DNA from: Earliella scabrosa
Taxonomy: Eukaryota; Basidiomycota; Agaricomycetes; Polyporales; Polyporaceae
Reading direction: 5' to 3'
Assembly (NCBI GenBank): GCA_022605405.1
Contig: JABYQQ010000037.1
Span: forward strand, 143,067 to 207,066
Length of the DNA stretch: 64,000 nucleotides
Both the position numbers and the translations under genes were made by a program. Within the stretch, counting starts at the first letter, position 1. Every line of letters begins with the position of its first letter. This document shows, one piece after another, positions 11,543 through 25,493 of the stretch. A model generated the notes under the pieces. The model had not been told where the DNA came from and searched no databases. It saw only the letters and a program-made list of their open reading frames with translations.

Positions 11543-13562
11543 CTACTCGCTCTTCGCGAGCAGCGAACGGCCGGTCATCTCTGTGGGACAACAGTCAGAA
11601 CAGGCATACGAAGCTGTACAAGAAAACTCATACCATCGGGCTTCGGCAGACCCTGCAATGATGAACTGAATGAGCAAAGAACTAACATAGGACGAGACAC
11701 GACGAGCCACTCACCATGATCTCGAGCACAGTCGGCGCGACATCACACAGCGCGCCCTCCTCCTCATCCCCGCCCTTCTTATCCTCCGCAAACGTGAGCT
11801 TCTTCGGGTCGCCCGTCATAATGAACGGCACCGCGTTCGTCGTGTGCGCCGTGTGCGGCGCGCCCGTCTCCGGATTGACCATCTGCTCCGCGTTCCCATG
11901 ATCCGCCGTGACGAGCAACACATACCCCGCCTCCTCGCACGCCTTGTACACGATCCCCACCGCCTCGTCCGTGTGCGAGATCGCCTCGACCGCGGCCTCG
12001 TACACGCCCGTGTGCCCGACCATGTCCGGCGGCGCAAAGTTGCACATCACGAACTCGTGCTTCCCCGCGCGCACGACCTCCGCGACCTTCTCCGCGACGC
12101 CCTTGACGCTCATCTTCGGCTCCTTGTCGTACGTCGCGACCTTGGGCGAGGGGATCATGTGCCGCTCCTCGTCCTCGAACTGCTTCTCGACCCCGCCGTT
12201 GAAGAAGAACGTCACGTGCGCGTACTTCTCCGTCTCTGTGGCAACATGGGTTAGAGAGGAGGGGCGGAGGTAGAGCGGGGTGGGCTTACCTGCGATATGG
12301 GCCTGCTTGACTCCTTGCTTTGCCAGCCATTCCGCGAGCACGTTCGTCATCGCTTGTGGCGGGAAGGCGACGTTGAAGGGGAACTCCGCGTTGTAACGCG
12401 ACATCGTGGTGATGTGCTGAGTGGCAGGATTAGCGCGACACACCGACTGGGTGCTTCGAACGGCGCACCAAGTCCTTAGGTACATCGACCTCCATGGGCT
12501 TGTCAGGGAGACCAAACACAGAGACAATTTCCCGCATACGGTCCGAGCGGTAGTTGAAGAAGAAGAGGGTGTCACCGTCTTCCATGCCATGTCAGCTCAC
12601 GATCAGGCAAGAAAGGATAATGACATACCCTTGATTCTGCCAGCATCGCCGTTGACAATGATAGGCTTCAAAAACTCATCCGTCTCGTCCTTCTTGTACT
12701 TCTCCTCGATCGCCTTGACCGGGTCCTCGCCCTTCTCGCCCTCGCCCTTGACGAGGCCGTCTACTGCGATCTTGACACGCTCCCAGCGCTTGTCGCGGTC
12801 CATGGCGTAGTAACGGCCGACGACGGTGGCGACCTGGCCGACCTTCTCCTTCTCGATGAACGCGAGGAGGTCTTTCATGTACCCTGCCGCAGAGCGGGGA
12901 GCGGTGTCGCGACCATCGCCGAAGAAGTGGATGTAGACCTCCTTGACGCCGACCTCCTTTGCGGTCTCGAGGAGCGCATACAAGTGGGTGATGTGGGAGT
13001 GGACACCGCCGTCAGAGACCTAGAGATAGGTTGGATGGGTGGGTGCTCGAGAGAGGGATATACAGGACGACTGGTGCGGTACTTACGAGACCGAGGAGGT
13101 GGAGACGGCCGTTGCCGTCCTTTGCCCTGTTAAAGCTCTCGAGGATGGTCTCGTTCTTGTGGAACTGCCGCTTCTTGATCGAGACGTCGATGCGGACGAT
13201 GTCCTGCCAGACGATGCGCCCGGCACCGATGTTCAGGTGGCTGATCGCATCGCGTCAGTCGCGCATACAATCACGCCTCCGAGGGTGCAGCATCGCACTC
13301 ACCCTACTTCCGAGTTTCCCATGAGCCCATCGCTCAGACCGACTGCCAGCCCGTGTGCGTGCAGGGTGCGGTAGCTGTGGTCCTTTGCGATCGTGTCCAT
13401 GTTCGTCGTGTCTCCGGCCTCGATCGCGTCTCCCTTCATCCCCTTCTCCGGCGCGATGCCCCAGCCATCGTGTACGCTGCGTGTAGAAGGTTAATGCCGC
13501 ACATAAGTAGGAGTAGCATATGCAGCATACATGAGGCAGACCTTGTTCTTGACCTCGACCAT
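11543..13562 (-). CDS. gpmI: 2,3-bisphosphoglycerate-independent phosphoglycerate mutase
   Basis: Nine exons (13562-13531, 13476-13303, 13240-13087, 13019-12629, 12578-12469, 12416-12290, 12235-11715, 11652-11634, 11580-11543) join in frame to 521 aa, close to the family length of about 510-520. The enzyme interconverts 3- and 2-phosphoglycerate in glycolysis and gluconeogenesis using two Mn ions and a phosphoserine intermediate. Visible signatures are VHDGWG (metal aspartate) at the N-terminus, LMGNSEVGHLNIGAGR with the catalytic serine, VSDGGVHSH, FGDGRDT, FFNYRSDRMRE, VTADHGNAEQM and APHTAHTTNAVPF. The C-terminus GLPKPDEMTGRSLL is encoded by a 19-nt micro-exon plus a 38-nt last exon. The gene is unrelated to its neighbours. 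Confidence 0.95.
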
Positions 13563-14283
13563 GGTGAACGGAGCAAAAGTGGATGGATACTGTGCTCGGA
13601 GTCGAAGCGCGTACCAAGTTTCGCTCGTTCGATGATTTCATCGAGATTGCATCGAGATCGGCCGAGTCCCAAATTAGATTATCGTAAGTAGGCGATAATC
13701 AATCGAACCTTGGCGCTTCGACGGCTTCTGCCCCCTGCTGCAGATACTCATCTCTACAGTGAGCAGCGAGAGGAGAAACGAGAGCCTGAGATTTGTTCTA
13801 TACTGGTACATGCACAATGAGAAAACCAAGACACGGACGACACACGAGGGTCGCCAACGACTATCAGAAACACAAGCACCGCCACCGGGCGTAGTGAAAG
13901 CAACGAGGATATTACGATGGATACACCGAAACGAACACGAGTACGCCCTATAGCTGACAGCGGACAACAGACAGACAAGCAGCGATGAAATGGGATGTAG
14001 GAGGGGAACATGGCATGGTTGCGAGCATATGGATATGGGATGGGGGGGCGAGGGGGAATAAAGGTTACTATGAGACATGTTGGATCCGCGGGTGGATGCA
14101 AAACAATACGGGGGGATGTATGGAGATACGGGAATATACCTGTACAGAAGGTGAAGTAAAGTAGGAATGCGTGTGCACTACATACAATGCCTAGGAATCT
14201 AGATGCTCTGTCAAACACGGGATACAAGACACGAAACACCAGCACCACGAACGCACGACGGCTGGACAGCGACCAGGACCAGC
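13563..14283. other. Intergenic region
   Basis: About 720 bp is upstream of the phosphoglycerate mutase start and downstream of the neurofibromin stop. A 188-codon frame on the minus strand overlaps it but has no recognisable domain and ends inside this region. It probably holds the neurofibromin 3' UTR and the mutase promoter. Confidence 0.45.
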
Positions 14284-17200
14284 TCACTCGATCATCTTCA
14301 TGACGAGCTCCGATATCCATTGGATCATCTTCGTCGCGTGGCCACGGTTGAGCGGTAGGAACTGGAAGCTGTTGACGAGGCCCTGCATACCCTGCTCCTC
14401 GAGCGCGTTCAGATGACGTCGCCCAGGGCCATGGGCGATGCCCTCGTCAACCGTGCTCAACGTCGATGCCGAGCCCGCACCCATGGGACGAGACGGCAGC
14501 GGCGCCACACGATCCATCTCGTGCGTCGCGACACGGAAGACATTCGATACCGCGAGCAGGATCGTCGGGCTATTCGAGTTCGCGAAAGCCTCCTTGATCT
14601 TGTCTTGCAAGCTCTCGTATCTTCAGAATCACAGGTCGCTTCAGTGCCGATTCCCGCACATCAAATCAAACATAAAACTCACGTCATTCCGATGATCTCT
14701 GGCCATGCGTCTGCAACGTCCGAGAGGATGTTGTACAGAATGGCGGACTCCACATCGTCTCCCTGAGCAGTTGCGAGCATCGCCGTGACGAACGACGTGA
14801 CGAGGAGCGCCGTGTTGCTGTCCCCAAAGCCGATGAGGCCGAACGGCAACTTGTAGATCGGGTCGTCCTCATCCTGGGACATGAAGGTCTCTGACAGCCA
14901 CGACGGGTCGACGTTCGCCTCTTCGAGTAAGCGTTTGAAGCTGCGGACGCGTGTGGACATCGGGATGAGGGCAAGCACGTATCCGAGAACATCTTGACAT
15001 ATGGGTGCCCCCGGACCATCGTCGGCGTGCTCGACCCCGGTGCAGAATCGTACGGTGATGCTCAGCAGGCTGCGCAACGCTCCCTCGGCGGAGTCCCGGA
15101 GTGCGGAGTGCCTGACACCTTTGAATATCGTCGCAGCGAGCGAAAACGAAAAGTCAGAGTCGAAGGAAAGGCCGAGAAGATGGTCGAGCTGGCAGGCGAT
15201 GTCCTCGAGCGCCACGCGGCCGTCCAGCAGAGTAGCAGTGACACCACGTTCCTTGAAGTGGCCATGCTCCGCCATGTTCTCGACAGTGACTCGAAGCAAA
15301 CGGATCGCCTCGACGTACAGCGCCATGTGACTTGACTGCAGAAGCGCAACGGCTAGCCAAAACAACTGCGCAAGGTAGCGAGAGTTGCCGTTCGTGGCGG
15401 GTACAACGTTGGTGATGCACCGGAGCATGCTCACGACGGATGTCGTGTCCGTCTCGCTAGCTTGCGATAGGGCTGTCTTGAAGGCAACGAGCATCTGGTA
15501 GAGGAGATCGTCATCGACGTCGGACGTGGCCAGGACCCCAAGCGCGACGAAAGCTCGACTCTGCACGGCTGGTGATAGCTGGAAGGCGGACGACGTGATC
15601 AAGCTCATCCATCGAGCGCGCCACACATTCAGGAGACCTTTAAAGGAATGAGAAGTAGCGTCACTGGAGCCAGAGACTAACTGACCTCTTGTCACGGAGA
15701 TTGTCTCCATGATCCGCAACAGCAGCCTGGTAAGATTCTCGAGGTCGTCGATCAGAGCCTTGCCGTTCGGGGGATCGTACAGGACGAAGTCGCTCGTTGG
15801 AGAGGGCTTGCTGAGACCAAACAGCCTCAGATTCTCCGGCTGGCAACACTCCTCCAGCATGATCTGTATCTCCGGACTTGCCGTCGCGTCAGTCAAGCGA
15901 AGCGAGTACAGCGCGTGCAGCATGTGAGTAACGATGCCGTAGACCGTCCCGCGCACGTAGAGTTGACCTGTGGCAGCGATGAGAGTCACAAGATGCATGA
16001 CCTCCGGTACGAAGAGCTGGCTCTGAACGACGTTCTTTGCGGAGTTGCCGACAACCAGGATGAGGCGCGTTAGGCATGCGATCTCGTTCCAGTGTACGTT
16101 GTCCGCAAGATTCCTTGTCGGCTTGATGGACGTCTTGCCAATGACCTAGACGACAGTCAGGATACGTTGAAGAGTGAATTGGTCGTGAGAGACACTGGCC
16201 TTGCGGACGCGGGCCAATATACGACCACGGACGTTGATGCTGCTGACGGCGCTCATCGTATCAGCCACCTTCTCGCACCGTTGTGAACCCATTCCGCCGT
16301 CAACGGCAGCACGCATGAGCTCATCCAGAATGATGTTGACGGTGGTCGTCTCGAGCTTGCCGATCTCCGTCCAGATATGCTTCTGCACGTAGCTGACGAG
16401 GTCGTTCTCGGCAGTGGTGAGGTCGACGAGCATGCGTATGCAATCGCGGAAGCGAGTGCCAGAAGGCTCGTATAACTTGCTGCATGGATCAGTGAAGAGT
16501 GGCAGGTTCTTCATCCAAGGTCCCAGATACTGCAGAGTATGGGCGCGTAGAGGCACGTTGAGCTTTCCGATGGATCCAGCCAGTTCTGAAATGAAATCCA
16601 TGGTCAAGTGAGGCGCATGAGAGGCCAGTCCCTCGCTGACTTGCGTCAAGAAGGCTCCTGGATGGCCAGTGCAATACACGCCTACGATACTGTTGTGAGA
16701 CGAGGCATGACGTCGTAGAAGGGGCAACGTACCCTTCGAATGCACTGCGGGTCGTCCCTCGAAATCCAGGTATGTGCAGATGGCTGATAGCAACTCGAAA
16801 GAAGCCGTTCGTGGCTCGTCCTCTTCTCCCGTGATGCCCAACAACGCTATACGAAGGAGCGTAGTGATGATGTTGGACAATCTGCCGTGTCGTTCGGCAG
16901 TAGGTAAATGCAGTCCCTGCATGAGACCTTTGGCTGCCCGAATCGCCTGTACAGAGTTTAATTGTTCGCATATCTTACGCGAGATCATAGAGCAAGAGAC
17001 CCACTTTGACGATAGCGTCCCGATGTGGCGACGAGAAGTACAGCGTGACGCCCTGCCGAATCTTACGGATGATGAACTCGTGCGAGTCGTGGCCGGTGGA
17101 CACATTATACACATCGTTGATGTCGCTGAGAGGGATAATCTCCGTCGCTTTGGAGGATAGCAGGTTGGAGATCGGCAAGGCTTTGGTCTATCACACCTTG

Positions 17201-20200
17201 TGAGAACAAGGTAGCTAAGACGGGTGGTAGACTCACCGTAGTGATGCGAATATGGCTCTGAGCGACCCGCATTGTGACAGGAACCCGCATAGGATGTGTT
17301 TGCCTCATCGTCACCTCTTCAAAGTCGTCGCTGAGTTCGGACTCCAATGCAACTAGAGCGATATCAGTGACTCTGTCGGAGGAGCAAAAACAAGAACACT
17401 ACTAACCAGCATAGCCGAGTGATGACGCAGTAAGGCCGTCAGGATATTGGCTCAAGAGATTGCCGACAGATGTGTGAATAGTGATATTGAGAGAGTCCGT
17501 GGCACCTGCGGGATCATGAGGCAAAAGTCAAGAACGGCTCGAAACGACGTACCTGAAGTGAGGTTATTATACAATCTACGAAGGTATCGGAGAGCAAAGG
17601 TGTTAGGTGTGAGGAGACGAAGAGTCCTGAACCGCCTCCAGATGTCGATGGGTATAGTCTCTGTCGCGAACTTGAGCCACTGTGCGGGGATTTGAGAGGT
17701 GGTTGTGAATCCCGTGTAGTCGAAGATAATATCGAAGTCGCGACTTTCATTCGTCGATGATGTTACACACTGTGAGAAGCGTAAGCATACGAACGCAGGA
17801 CCACAAGTCAACAGACCGCTACCTTGAAGATGTAGTACAACAACAGCTCGAGGTCAAGAACCTCAACATCGACCTTCGATACAGACAACACGAAGACCGC
17901 GTTTGAATCCTACGCACGCGTCAACACTGTCGCCACCGGAAAACTAGAGATGACTTACCGATGGTGTGATGCCTTCAACAAACAATTCCTGTACGGTAGC
18001 CGTGTCCCGACGATCACATCTTGACATGAGGTCGAGATATTCTCGATGCTCCCTACTTGTCAATGTAGACATCTTCGGGCTCTCCAGGGGCTGACCGAGT
18101 TCGACAAGAGCAGCGCACAACGCGTCCCAAGCCCTCTTCCCATTGGCCGCAGCCGCCTCGGCTTCAGGCGTCATCTTCTCCGCAGACACCTTCGACGAAC
18201 TGAGGAGCTCCTTGCCAATCTTGTCCGCATGCTTCTCGAAGAACCGGTGAAGGACGATCGTGTCGGTGTCGTCATACGTACGCTCCAACCATTCATCCGC
18301 TTCTTCGTCAGGGCCGGGAGGGATGTATTTCTATAAGGAGCTCAGACAATGCATCCTCTTAGTCGGCGGGCCGCTGCAAACTTACGTTGATCTCGCTCAA
18401 GAACTTCGTGACCGTGACAATGTTCTCCTTCAAGAAGTCGTTCAGGATGACCATATGGGCTTCCTTGCCGAATAGAATGTTGTTGGCGAGGTTCTGAATG
18501 ATCTTCGCGATAACCATAAGGCCACGCCGGACGGTGGGATCATTGGGGAGCGAGACATCGACAGTCTCCGGGGTGACGATGGCTGGAGAGATGAACCTTT
18601 GGGGCGGTCAAGGAGATAGTGGTGAGAGCTACCACGGGAGAACATACCGAAGGAAGATGAAGGCGCCAAGAGCCGCAAACTTAGCCTCGGGCCAGACCTC
18701 GTTACTGATCTAGGTCAGCAGCGAGCATTCTGACAATACAAGATCACTTACACAGCCTTCGCGATGTGAGCGCAGATCTCCCGGATGATGCTAAAGCACT
18801 TATTAGCTGGACCAACGAGATGATCCCGGAGAAACTCACGAAGGCAGGGCGGGGATAGACGAAGAGATGATCTCGAGGAACTTCGCGGTGATGAACTCCA
18901 CCGTCTCCTTGTTCTGTCGCAGCTCCTCCTTGGACACCTTCGTAGGGTCAAGCTCGTATCCGTGACCAGCAGGCATGGAAGTGACGCTCTTCACGAGAGG
19001 GACGATCAGGGACCTCAGGTAGTTGTACCCATAGACCCTTGCAAAGGCGGACAAGAATCGCGTGCAGGTCGAGTTGCTACGGAACAACGCCGTGTCGCTC
19101 TCTGCACGTAGTTGAGCGAGAGTGAGCGCGTCGGGGATTATACGTATGACGACTGACCTGTCTTCTGGATCTCGAGATCGATCATCGTCTTCAGCAAGTT
19201 CATGAGCGACGACCGCGTGTCGAAGAGATTCAAAAGAACTGCATTCATCGAGTCGACCTCGTTCGGTGGGCAGATTTCACAGATCGCAAGCGCCAATGCC
19301 ATCTGCACACCATTGAGCACAACTTCGCCACGAAGGAGGGGGATGACTTACGTCTGGTCCTTTGACAAGCTATGTATAGCAATGTCAACTCCACGTACGT
19401 ACCTTCCCCATCCCGGCAATTGACTCACCTCGCAGAGACGACTTTGCTTGACGACGACAGGAGTCTCCTCGTACGGCGCAAACTTGATACCCTCCTTCAG
19501 CACCCGGATGAAGACGTGCGCAAAGATCATGCGCTTGATCGGATCGGAATCATACGCGAGAGTCAAACAGTGCTTCACACCGCACTCCGTGTTCGCGCTG
19601 ACAAGAGACGAGAGCCCGGTGATGAGCAGCTCTCTCAGTTCACCTTCGCGCTGTTGTATGCGCATCTGAGCGCGAGATCAGCATGCCACGCTTCAGCGCG
19701 AGGATAACGGCCACATACCTTCGAGAAAGACGACTTCTCAGAAATCCCGTCATCTCTCGGCTGGCGTAGGATGATTACAGATGAGCGGATTGCAGGTTGA
19801 GGGTGAAAACGGGGACTCACGTTGCCGTCGTATCGAGTGATCTCCCAAGTCTTCACGAGGAAGGTCGCATACCGTATGAACAATCGCGACACCGCATGCG
19901 CAACATCTTCGCCCGTAGTACCATCGGACGGCTCAAGCTGAAGGCGATCGAACAGCTTGACAGCGGCCCTAAGGACCGACACGTTCAGCTCATGCTGCAC
20001 CATCGATATCTGCCCATCCGCATCGTGGATCTCTTGCACCCAGTCGACGATGATGTCCGCAATGCTCTGGCGCATGTTGCTCTCCTTGTTGCGCATCATG
20101 ACCGGCTCGGCCCTGCTGAACACGCTGCTGCACAGCGTGCAGAACTTGACCTTGAGCCGGATCGACGCCGCGTCCGTGTCCTCGACGCGGTTGATGAACG

Positions 20201-23200
20201 TTGCGAGCGTGTAGAGCGTGTTGGGGATGTCGATTACACGGAGGTCTTCTGCGAGGCTGTGCGCGCTCTCGGAGAGCACCTTCAGGATCGCAATGAACTG
20301 GTCTAGGAAGACGACGAGGACGGGGTAGTTGACGTGCTCGTCATCAGTAACCATACGGATCACACTGACGACACGTTCAGTGTATGCCCGACGATGAATG
20401 GCCGCAAGTGAAAAGAACGCACTCGTCAAGTTGCCTGACGATACGACTGTGCAGTCGGTGGCTAGCCTCGTTGCTCAGCGCGTCGCGGGCGACATCCCGA
20501 ATCTGCGGAAGGTCATTGACGAGCAAGTTGACCGTCTCAGTCAGGAAGTTCGTCAACAGGTCTGACGGGTCGCGCAACACGCGACAGGTATCCGGGATGA
20601 TAATCGGAGGGATCAGTCTCGTCAGTGCAGACGGGTCATGGTGATCCCGCGTGCATGCAGCTCCAAACGACGCCAGGAACAGCGTGAGGTTCTGCCATTG
20701 CGCCTGACGTTCCTATCGGATGATTGGGTGCTCAGCATTATGACAGGGGCCCAAAAGCGTTTCTTTGACACTCACTTCTGCGCTGAGGGTCTTGTCGCCA
20801 ACCGGCGCCGTCCCATTGTCAAGGCCGTCAGCGGTCGTCTCAAACGTCAACCGGATGGTCATCTCCGTCAACGAACACCAGCGGAAGTACAACTCCTGCC
20901 AAACCGCGACGTGGATGGCAGAGGGGAACGTAATGAGACGCATGAGCTTCCTGATCCGCTTCTGGTGTCCCACTCGGCCTGCAAGACATTAAGATCCTCC
21001 CGACTAGACTCCAACGAACCGGGGGGGGGCACGCACCAATCATGGAGACCTTCGGGTCACCGAGCTGCTCGTAGATGGGGTGGCGCTTGAGAACCTCTTC
21101 CTCGTTGAAGCCTGAAGCCTGCGGCGCATCCGGTTGTCTCTCTGCCTGTGCAAGGAGCCGCAGACAGTTGCACGCCGTAAGGGAGACGACGCCATCGAGG
21201 GAGGACAGCGACACGAGAAAAGCGATTTCCGCCAGGGCAAAGGCAGATACGCGCATCGGAGCAAGGCGCAGCGCTTCCTGCAGCTCGGTTCCCTAGTCGC
21301 GCATCGTCGGCCGAGTGATTGATAGAGTGGACAAGGGAGACGTACCTGACGATGCTGGATCGCATACAGGTGCATGATCTCGTACGCCTGGGAGATGAGC
21401 ATGCGCTGAGTCTGCAGATCCGTCCGGGTACTGAGCAGGAGGTTGGCCACCGAGGATAGCACCGCCGGACTGAACCACCGGGCATCAACAACAATCTCCG
21501 ATCCGTGACGACCGAACCACATACCCGACTTCCGTCACCCACTTCAACAACAACGGCCACTTCGGGTTGTCGATCGGGCACTGTACCACAGACTCGATGA
21601 AGTACCGGAACGTCCTCCCGAGCGACCACCTGACGGCAGGGTCCGCAGGGGACATGTAGATGCTGACGCACGACGCGAACACGCTGCCGACAACGTCCTC
21701 GTTCAGGCAGTCGTGGTACCACCAAATGTCCGCGCGCCAGACCGTCAGCATGCCGAGGATGAGCAGGTCGCGATCGGGCAAAGTCTCCGACGTGTACCGC
21801 TTCGCCCGCGGCCGCAGGTTCACCTTGCGCGACGCGCCGTGCATGTCCGTCTCGCTGCGGCGCGTGTAGACGCTCTGAGGCAGGAGGGTTAGTGGACGCG
21901 CAATGGTGGTTAAACGGCAGACGCACGTAGAAGATGAGGTTCAGACGGTCCTTGAGCTTCTCCTTCAAGGGGTCCATGGATCGCTGCCACGGGAGCTTCC
22001 AACCCTGCGACAGTGTCTCCGTCAAACCGGCCCATGAGATAAGTAGATAATGAACTCACATCGACGATCAAGGTGAGACAGGCCTTGACAGCGCAGATCT
22101 TCACCGCCTCCGAGCGCTCCGGCTCTACGCACTGCTGGAAGATTGGAATGGACTCCTCCTCTGGCAGGAAGCGGTACAGGGCAGCCATGACGTCCGCCAA
22201 CATCGCGACGTCGATGTCGTCAGGGCACTCCCAAAACGGACGGTCCTTCGTCCACTTGAGCAGCACCACCTGTGGTGCGCAGCCGTCAACGCCGCCCGGG
22301 TCCACATAGGATGAGTGTTCAACGCACCTTGAGCTCATGCGCGATGTCAAACGCCGTAGAAATGAGCGGCGCCTCGTTCTCGCTATCCGCGTGCGGGCGG
22401 ACGCGGGACGCTGCTCGGCAGATGTCGACCGCGCAGACAATGGCAACTTCCGAGTACTTCGAGGCGTAGGGAAGGTTCCGGATGATGAGATCAGTGATAT
22501 TGCGGTCCTGCTTAGACAAGTCAGACGAGGGTACTGCGGGACTCCAGACACGTTAATAACACACTTTGCGGTAAGGGCCCTTGTGACCCAGGGCGCTCTC
22601 AAACTCCCCCTTCAAACGATCGTGGCTGATACAAAGCAGCACAGCGAGCGTCGGCCACGCGCCAGCCTTGTCCCTTGAGTTCTCCTGCAAGTCAAAGAGG
22701 AGATCGAAAACGCGCTCGGGGGCGCCTTCCAGACGGCGGTGATATTGGAGAGCGTCGTTGTACTCGTCAGGACAGAGCTCGATCCAATTCCAGATTGCCG
22801 TACGAAGGGCGATCGAGACCGGGATCTGCGCGTCCTTCTTGAGGTTCATGAGAAGGGAAGATAGCTCTGTGACGAGATCAGCCAATATGAATATGAACGC
22901 GGGGTATGATGCCGATAGCAACGTACCTTGCAACGATTGGACGAGCTTCGACCGGTCCAAAGCGCTGTAAGTGATCAACTGGAGGTCAACGGTGTCTGGC
23001 TCCGGCTCTGCCGAGCTAGCGAGGGTGTGTATCCGTTGCCGTATCCTACTCAGGACAACGGCCCAATTGGACGCGGACAAATGGTACACTATTCGTCCGG
23101 TGTACTTGGCGATGGAAGAGTGCAACGACAGCACCGACTTCGCGACAAGGAAAGACGTCTTCTCATATGCCACCGAATGTTGCGGTAGTCGACTGGATAT

Positions 23201-24191
23201 CGAACTGGTCACTCCGGCGGAGTTGAGGGATGTTGATGACGGGTGCTTGGCGCGGTTCATGGACCGCGGCGGCGCACCTGAAACGATGGGCGGAGGGAGC
23301 GTCACTAACGCTTCGTCGGTCACGCTGAACTCGTGAGACTCGACGGACTCGAAGTCCTGGAATGATGCATCGAAGCTCATGCTTGCGGCCGATGTGAGAC
23401 GGTGTTTCCGCGGCGCGGCCTGTCGGAGTAGGAGAACCATGACACTGATGATATAACGCGCACAGTTGTCGTCAAGGGCGGGCGGCTCGACCAACGTGGC
23501 GGAATTCGATAGCTGTTCGGAGGACGCGTGGCGGCCGCGTCCGGGAGTAGGAACGGATGTGTCTGGGGTCGTGGGCTTTGAGCCTGCACCACGCTTGCTT
23601 CCGGGAGAGTTGGGTCGCGTCTCTTCTGCGCGTGACCCCCAACGGGATGCCATGGCAAGAGAGAGGACCTTCAGGAGGAACAGTTGGGACTGGAGGATGT
23701 CGATCCCGCGGAAGCCTGCGCTCTCGATTTGCTGCGAGACGCTTAGATAGCAGCGAAGACAAGACAGAATGCGACGTACCTTCGCCAGCTTGTCCAACTG
23801 CTCCGTCAATGCTAGTGATATCATGTCGAGCGAATCCCGAGACAAGTCCACCAAAGCTTCGACTGTCTGCTGCATTGCATCATCCGCCTCCAACTCCGTA
23901 AGCGATATCCCCGAATTACATGGAAGCTGTGTGGATTTGTTGAGACACACATCGACCGTGAACGGTAGACCATAACACGAGAACGCGTACCTTGTTTTTA
24001 AGCCTGTTTATGAGGACTTGCACTACTTTTTGCTGGGGGGATGCGGGGATGTTTGTCGAGGACGCATACGGCAGATTGGATGGCTGTACGATAGGAGATT
24101 GAGCCGATATGCTGTGATTGGAACCATTGCTCCTGTGAACACGAGAGGTGCTCGCGATGTTGTGACTGGCGGAAGCACGCCGTGCGGGCAT
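14284..24191 (-). CDS. IRA: Neurofibromin/IRA-type Ras GTPase-activating protein, full length
   Basis: The gene has many exons and encodes roughly 2,800-2,900 aa, comparable with human NF1 and yeast Ira1/2. The first exons are 24191-23991, 23926-23780, 23731-22927, 22866-22565, 22510-22328 and one starting at 22269. The N-terminal half is helical, HEAT/ARM-like, with a Ser/Pro-rich insert around residues 130-190. The RasGAP domain lies at about 19090-18380: it has LFRSNSTCTRF with the candidate arginine finger, FIFLRFISPAIVTPE (the FLR block) and LMVIAKIIQNLANN. A Sec14-like lipid-binding module follows at about 17900-17450 (FDYTGFTTTSQIPAQWLKF, LRRLYNN), then a PH-like part at about 17180-16980 (SDINDVYNV) and a C-terminal helical region to the stop at 14284. 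It should switch off Ras at membranes. Its first five exons and the start of the sixth are duplicated twice upstream (units B and C). Confidence 0.93.
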
Positions 24192-25415
24192 TGCTCATGA
24201 ACCGCCGTGTATCCGGACACGAGATGGGGAGATATGGGGGAGCAGAGACCCGAGTTACGAGTAGGAAGTGTGCGGGAGAGAGAGGGATGGGAGGAAGAGC
24301 CTCTGTCGACTGCACCGAGCAGTGCGCGAGACTTGTCCAGGGCAGCGACTCCGAGCGACTTCCAATCGCACGGCGTTACCCGCTTACGTATGCACCCAGT
24401 TAGGCAGTTCCTGCGGTTCTCCCGGGTTCTCCTCGGCAAAGGACGCTAGATTGACGCCACCGCTCGCCCCTCGATGCCGCCGCTCGACGCATCCGTGTTC
24501 TCGACTCGCCGTGTCATCGTCTGAGTCTGACTCTGTCGAGGTGTGCAATGCGATGGCCCCCTCGAGGGGCCGGGCTTCCCGATCGCGCGCGGACGCAGTC
24601 CGCGTTCTCCTCCAGACGAGCACTCGCACTCGACACGGACTGTCCGATGTCGATGGACCGCCGTCTGCGTCCCCAGCGCACGCGTACGCTCGACCACTGC
24701 CCGCCCTCTTCAGCTCACCAAGGGCACGCTCCATGCGCATCCCTCCCACGCATGCACACGCACCCAGTCGGCCGTCCTCTCGCTCTGCGCCGCCCGGAGT
24801 GCTCTCCTCTCACTCGCATCGCTCCTCGCCGCCTTCTGCAACAGCGGCTGTGCCGTCCCCGCCATTGTCCATGGCACCGTCCGCTCCCTGCTGTGCTCCG
24901 CCAGCTCTGCGTCTCATTGCGACTCCCGCCGCGCTCTGCGCATACAGCCCATGCATACAGCCAGCTACCTACATCCATCCCCGACCTGCGACGCTTCTCC
25001 GGCCTCCCTCCGCAGGCGCCCGACTCCCGTTTGCGCACACGCGCGCCCCAGTCCTGCGCTCCCCTGCAGTACCCTCCTCGCCCTCGTCGGTGAGGTTCGT
25101 GTCCGTGGTGCGCCCTGCTGCTCGATGGGATCGAGCCGATTACTGACGTTGTTCATGCCAGTTCCCCCGCTCGAGAGCTGCACGTCTCGAGTCTGAACCG
25201 CCGGCGTGTTCATCCGACACGGGCAGCTCGTCAACAAGCGACGTCCAGCCGTTCTACGGGCACGGTCACCATTCCTGCAGGACGTGTCTGCAGGACGACC
25301 GCCCTTTGCTCTGGTCGTCCGCACTCGACCCAGCACGCCCTGCAGACAAGCTCACACCGCGATCAGCGGTCAGCAAAACCGCACTCGAGACTCACCTCCG
25401 CTGTCTCCCACCGCG

Positions 25416-25493
25416 GATGGCGACAGCGACGGCGATGGCAAACACGACGGCGATGGCACATACGACGGCGACGGCGACGGCGGGCACCACGGC
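25416..25493. repeat. GGCGAC-type hexamer-rich tract
   Basis: This is an imperfect tract of gacggcgatggc-like hexamers, reading Asp-Gly-rich in one frame. The same tract recurs in unit B near 36250-36327. Confidence 0.7.

Noticed and set aside
13754..14320. 188-codon minus-strand frame between mutase and neurofibromin
   Set aside because: It overlaps the neurofibromin 3' end in another frame, and composition is not protein-like.
24268..25146. 292-codon plus-strand frame in the spacer, repeated in unit B at 35102-35980
   Set aside because: Arg/Ser/Pro-rich in all frames, overlapped by long frames on both strands, no domain; it overlaps the neurofibromin promoter side. The identity in B only reflects the recent duplication.
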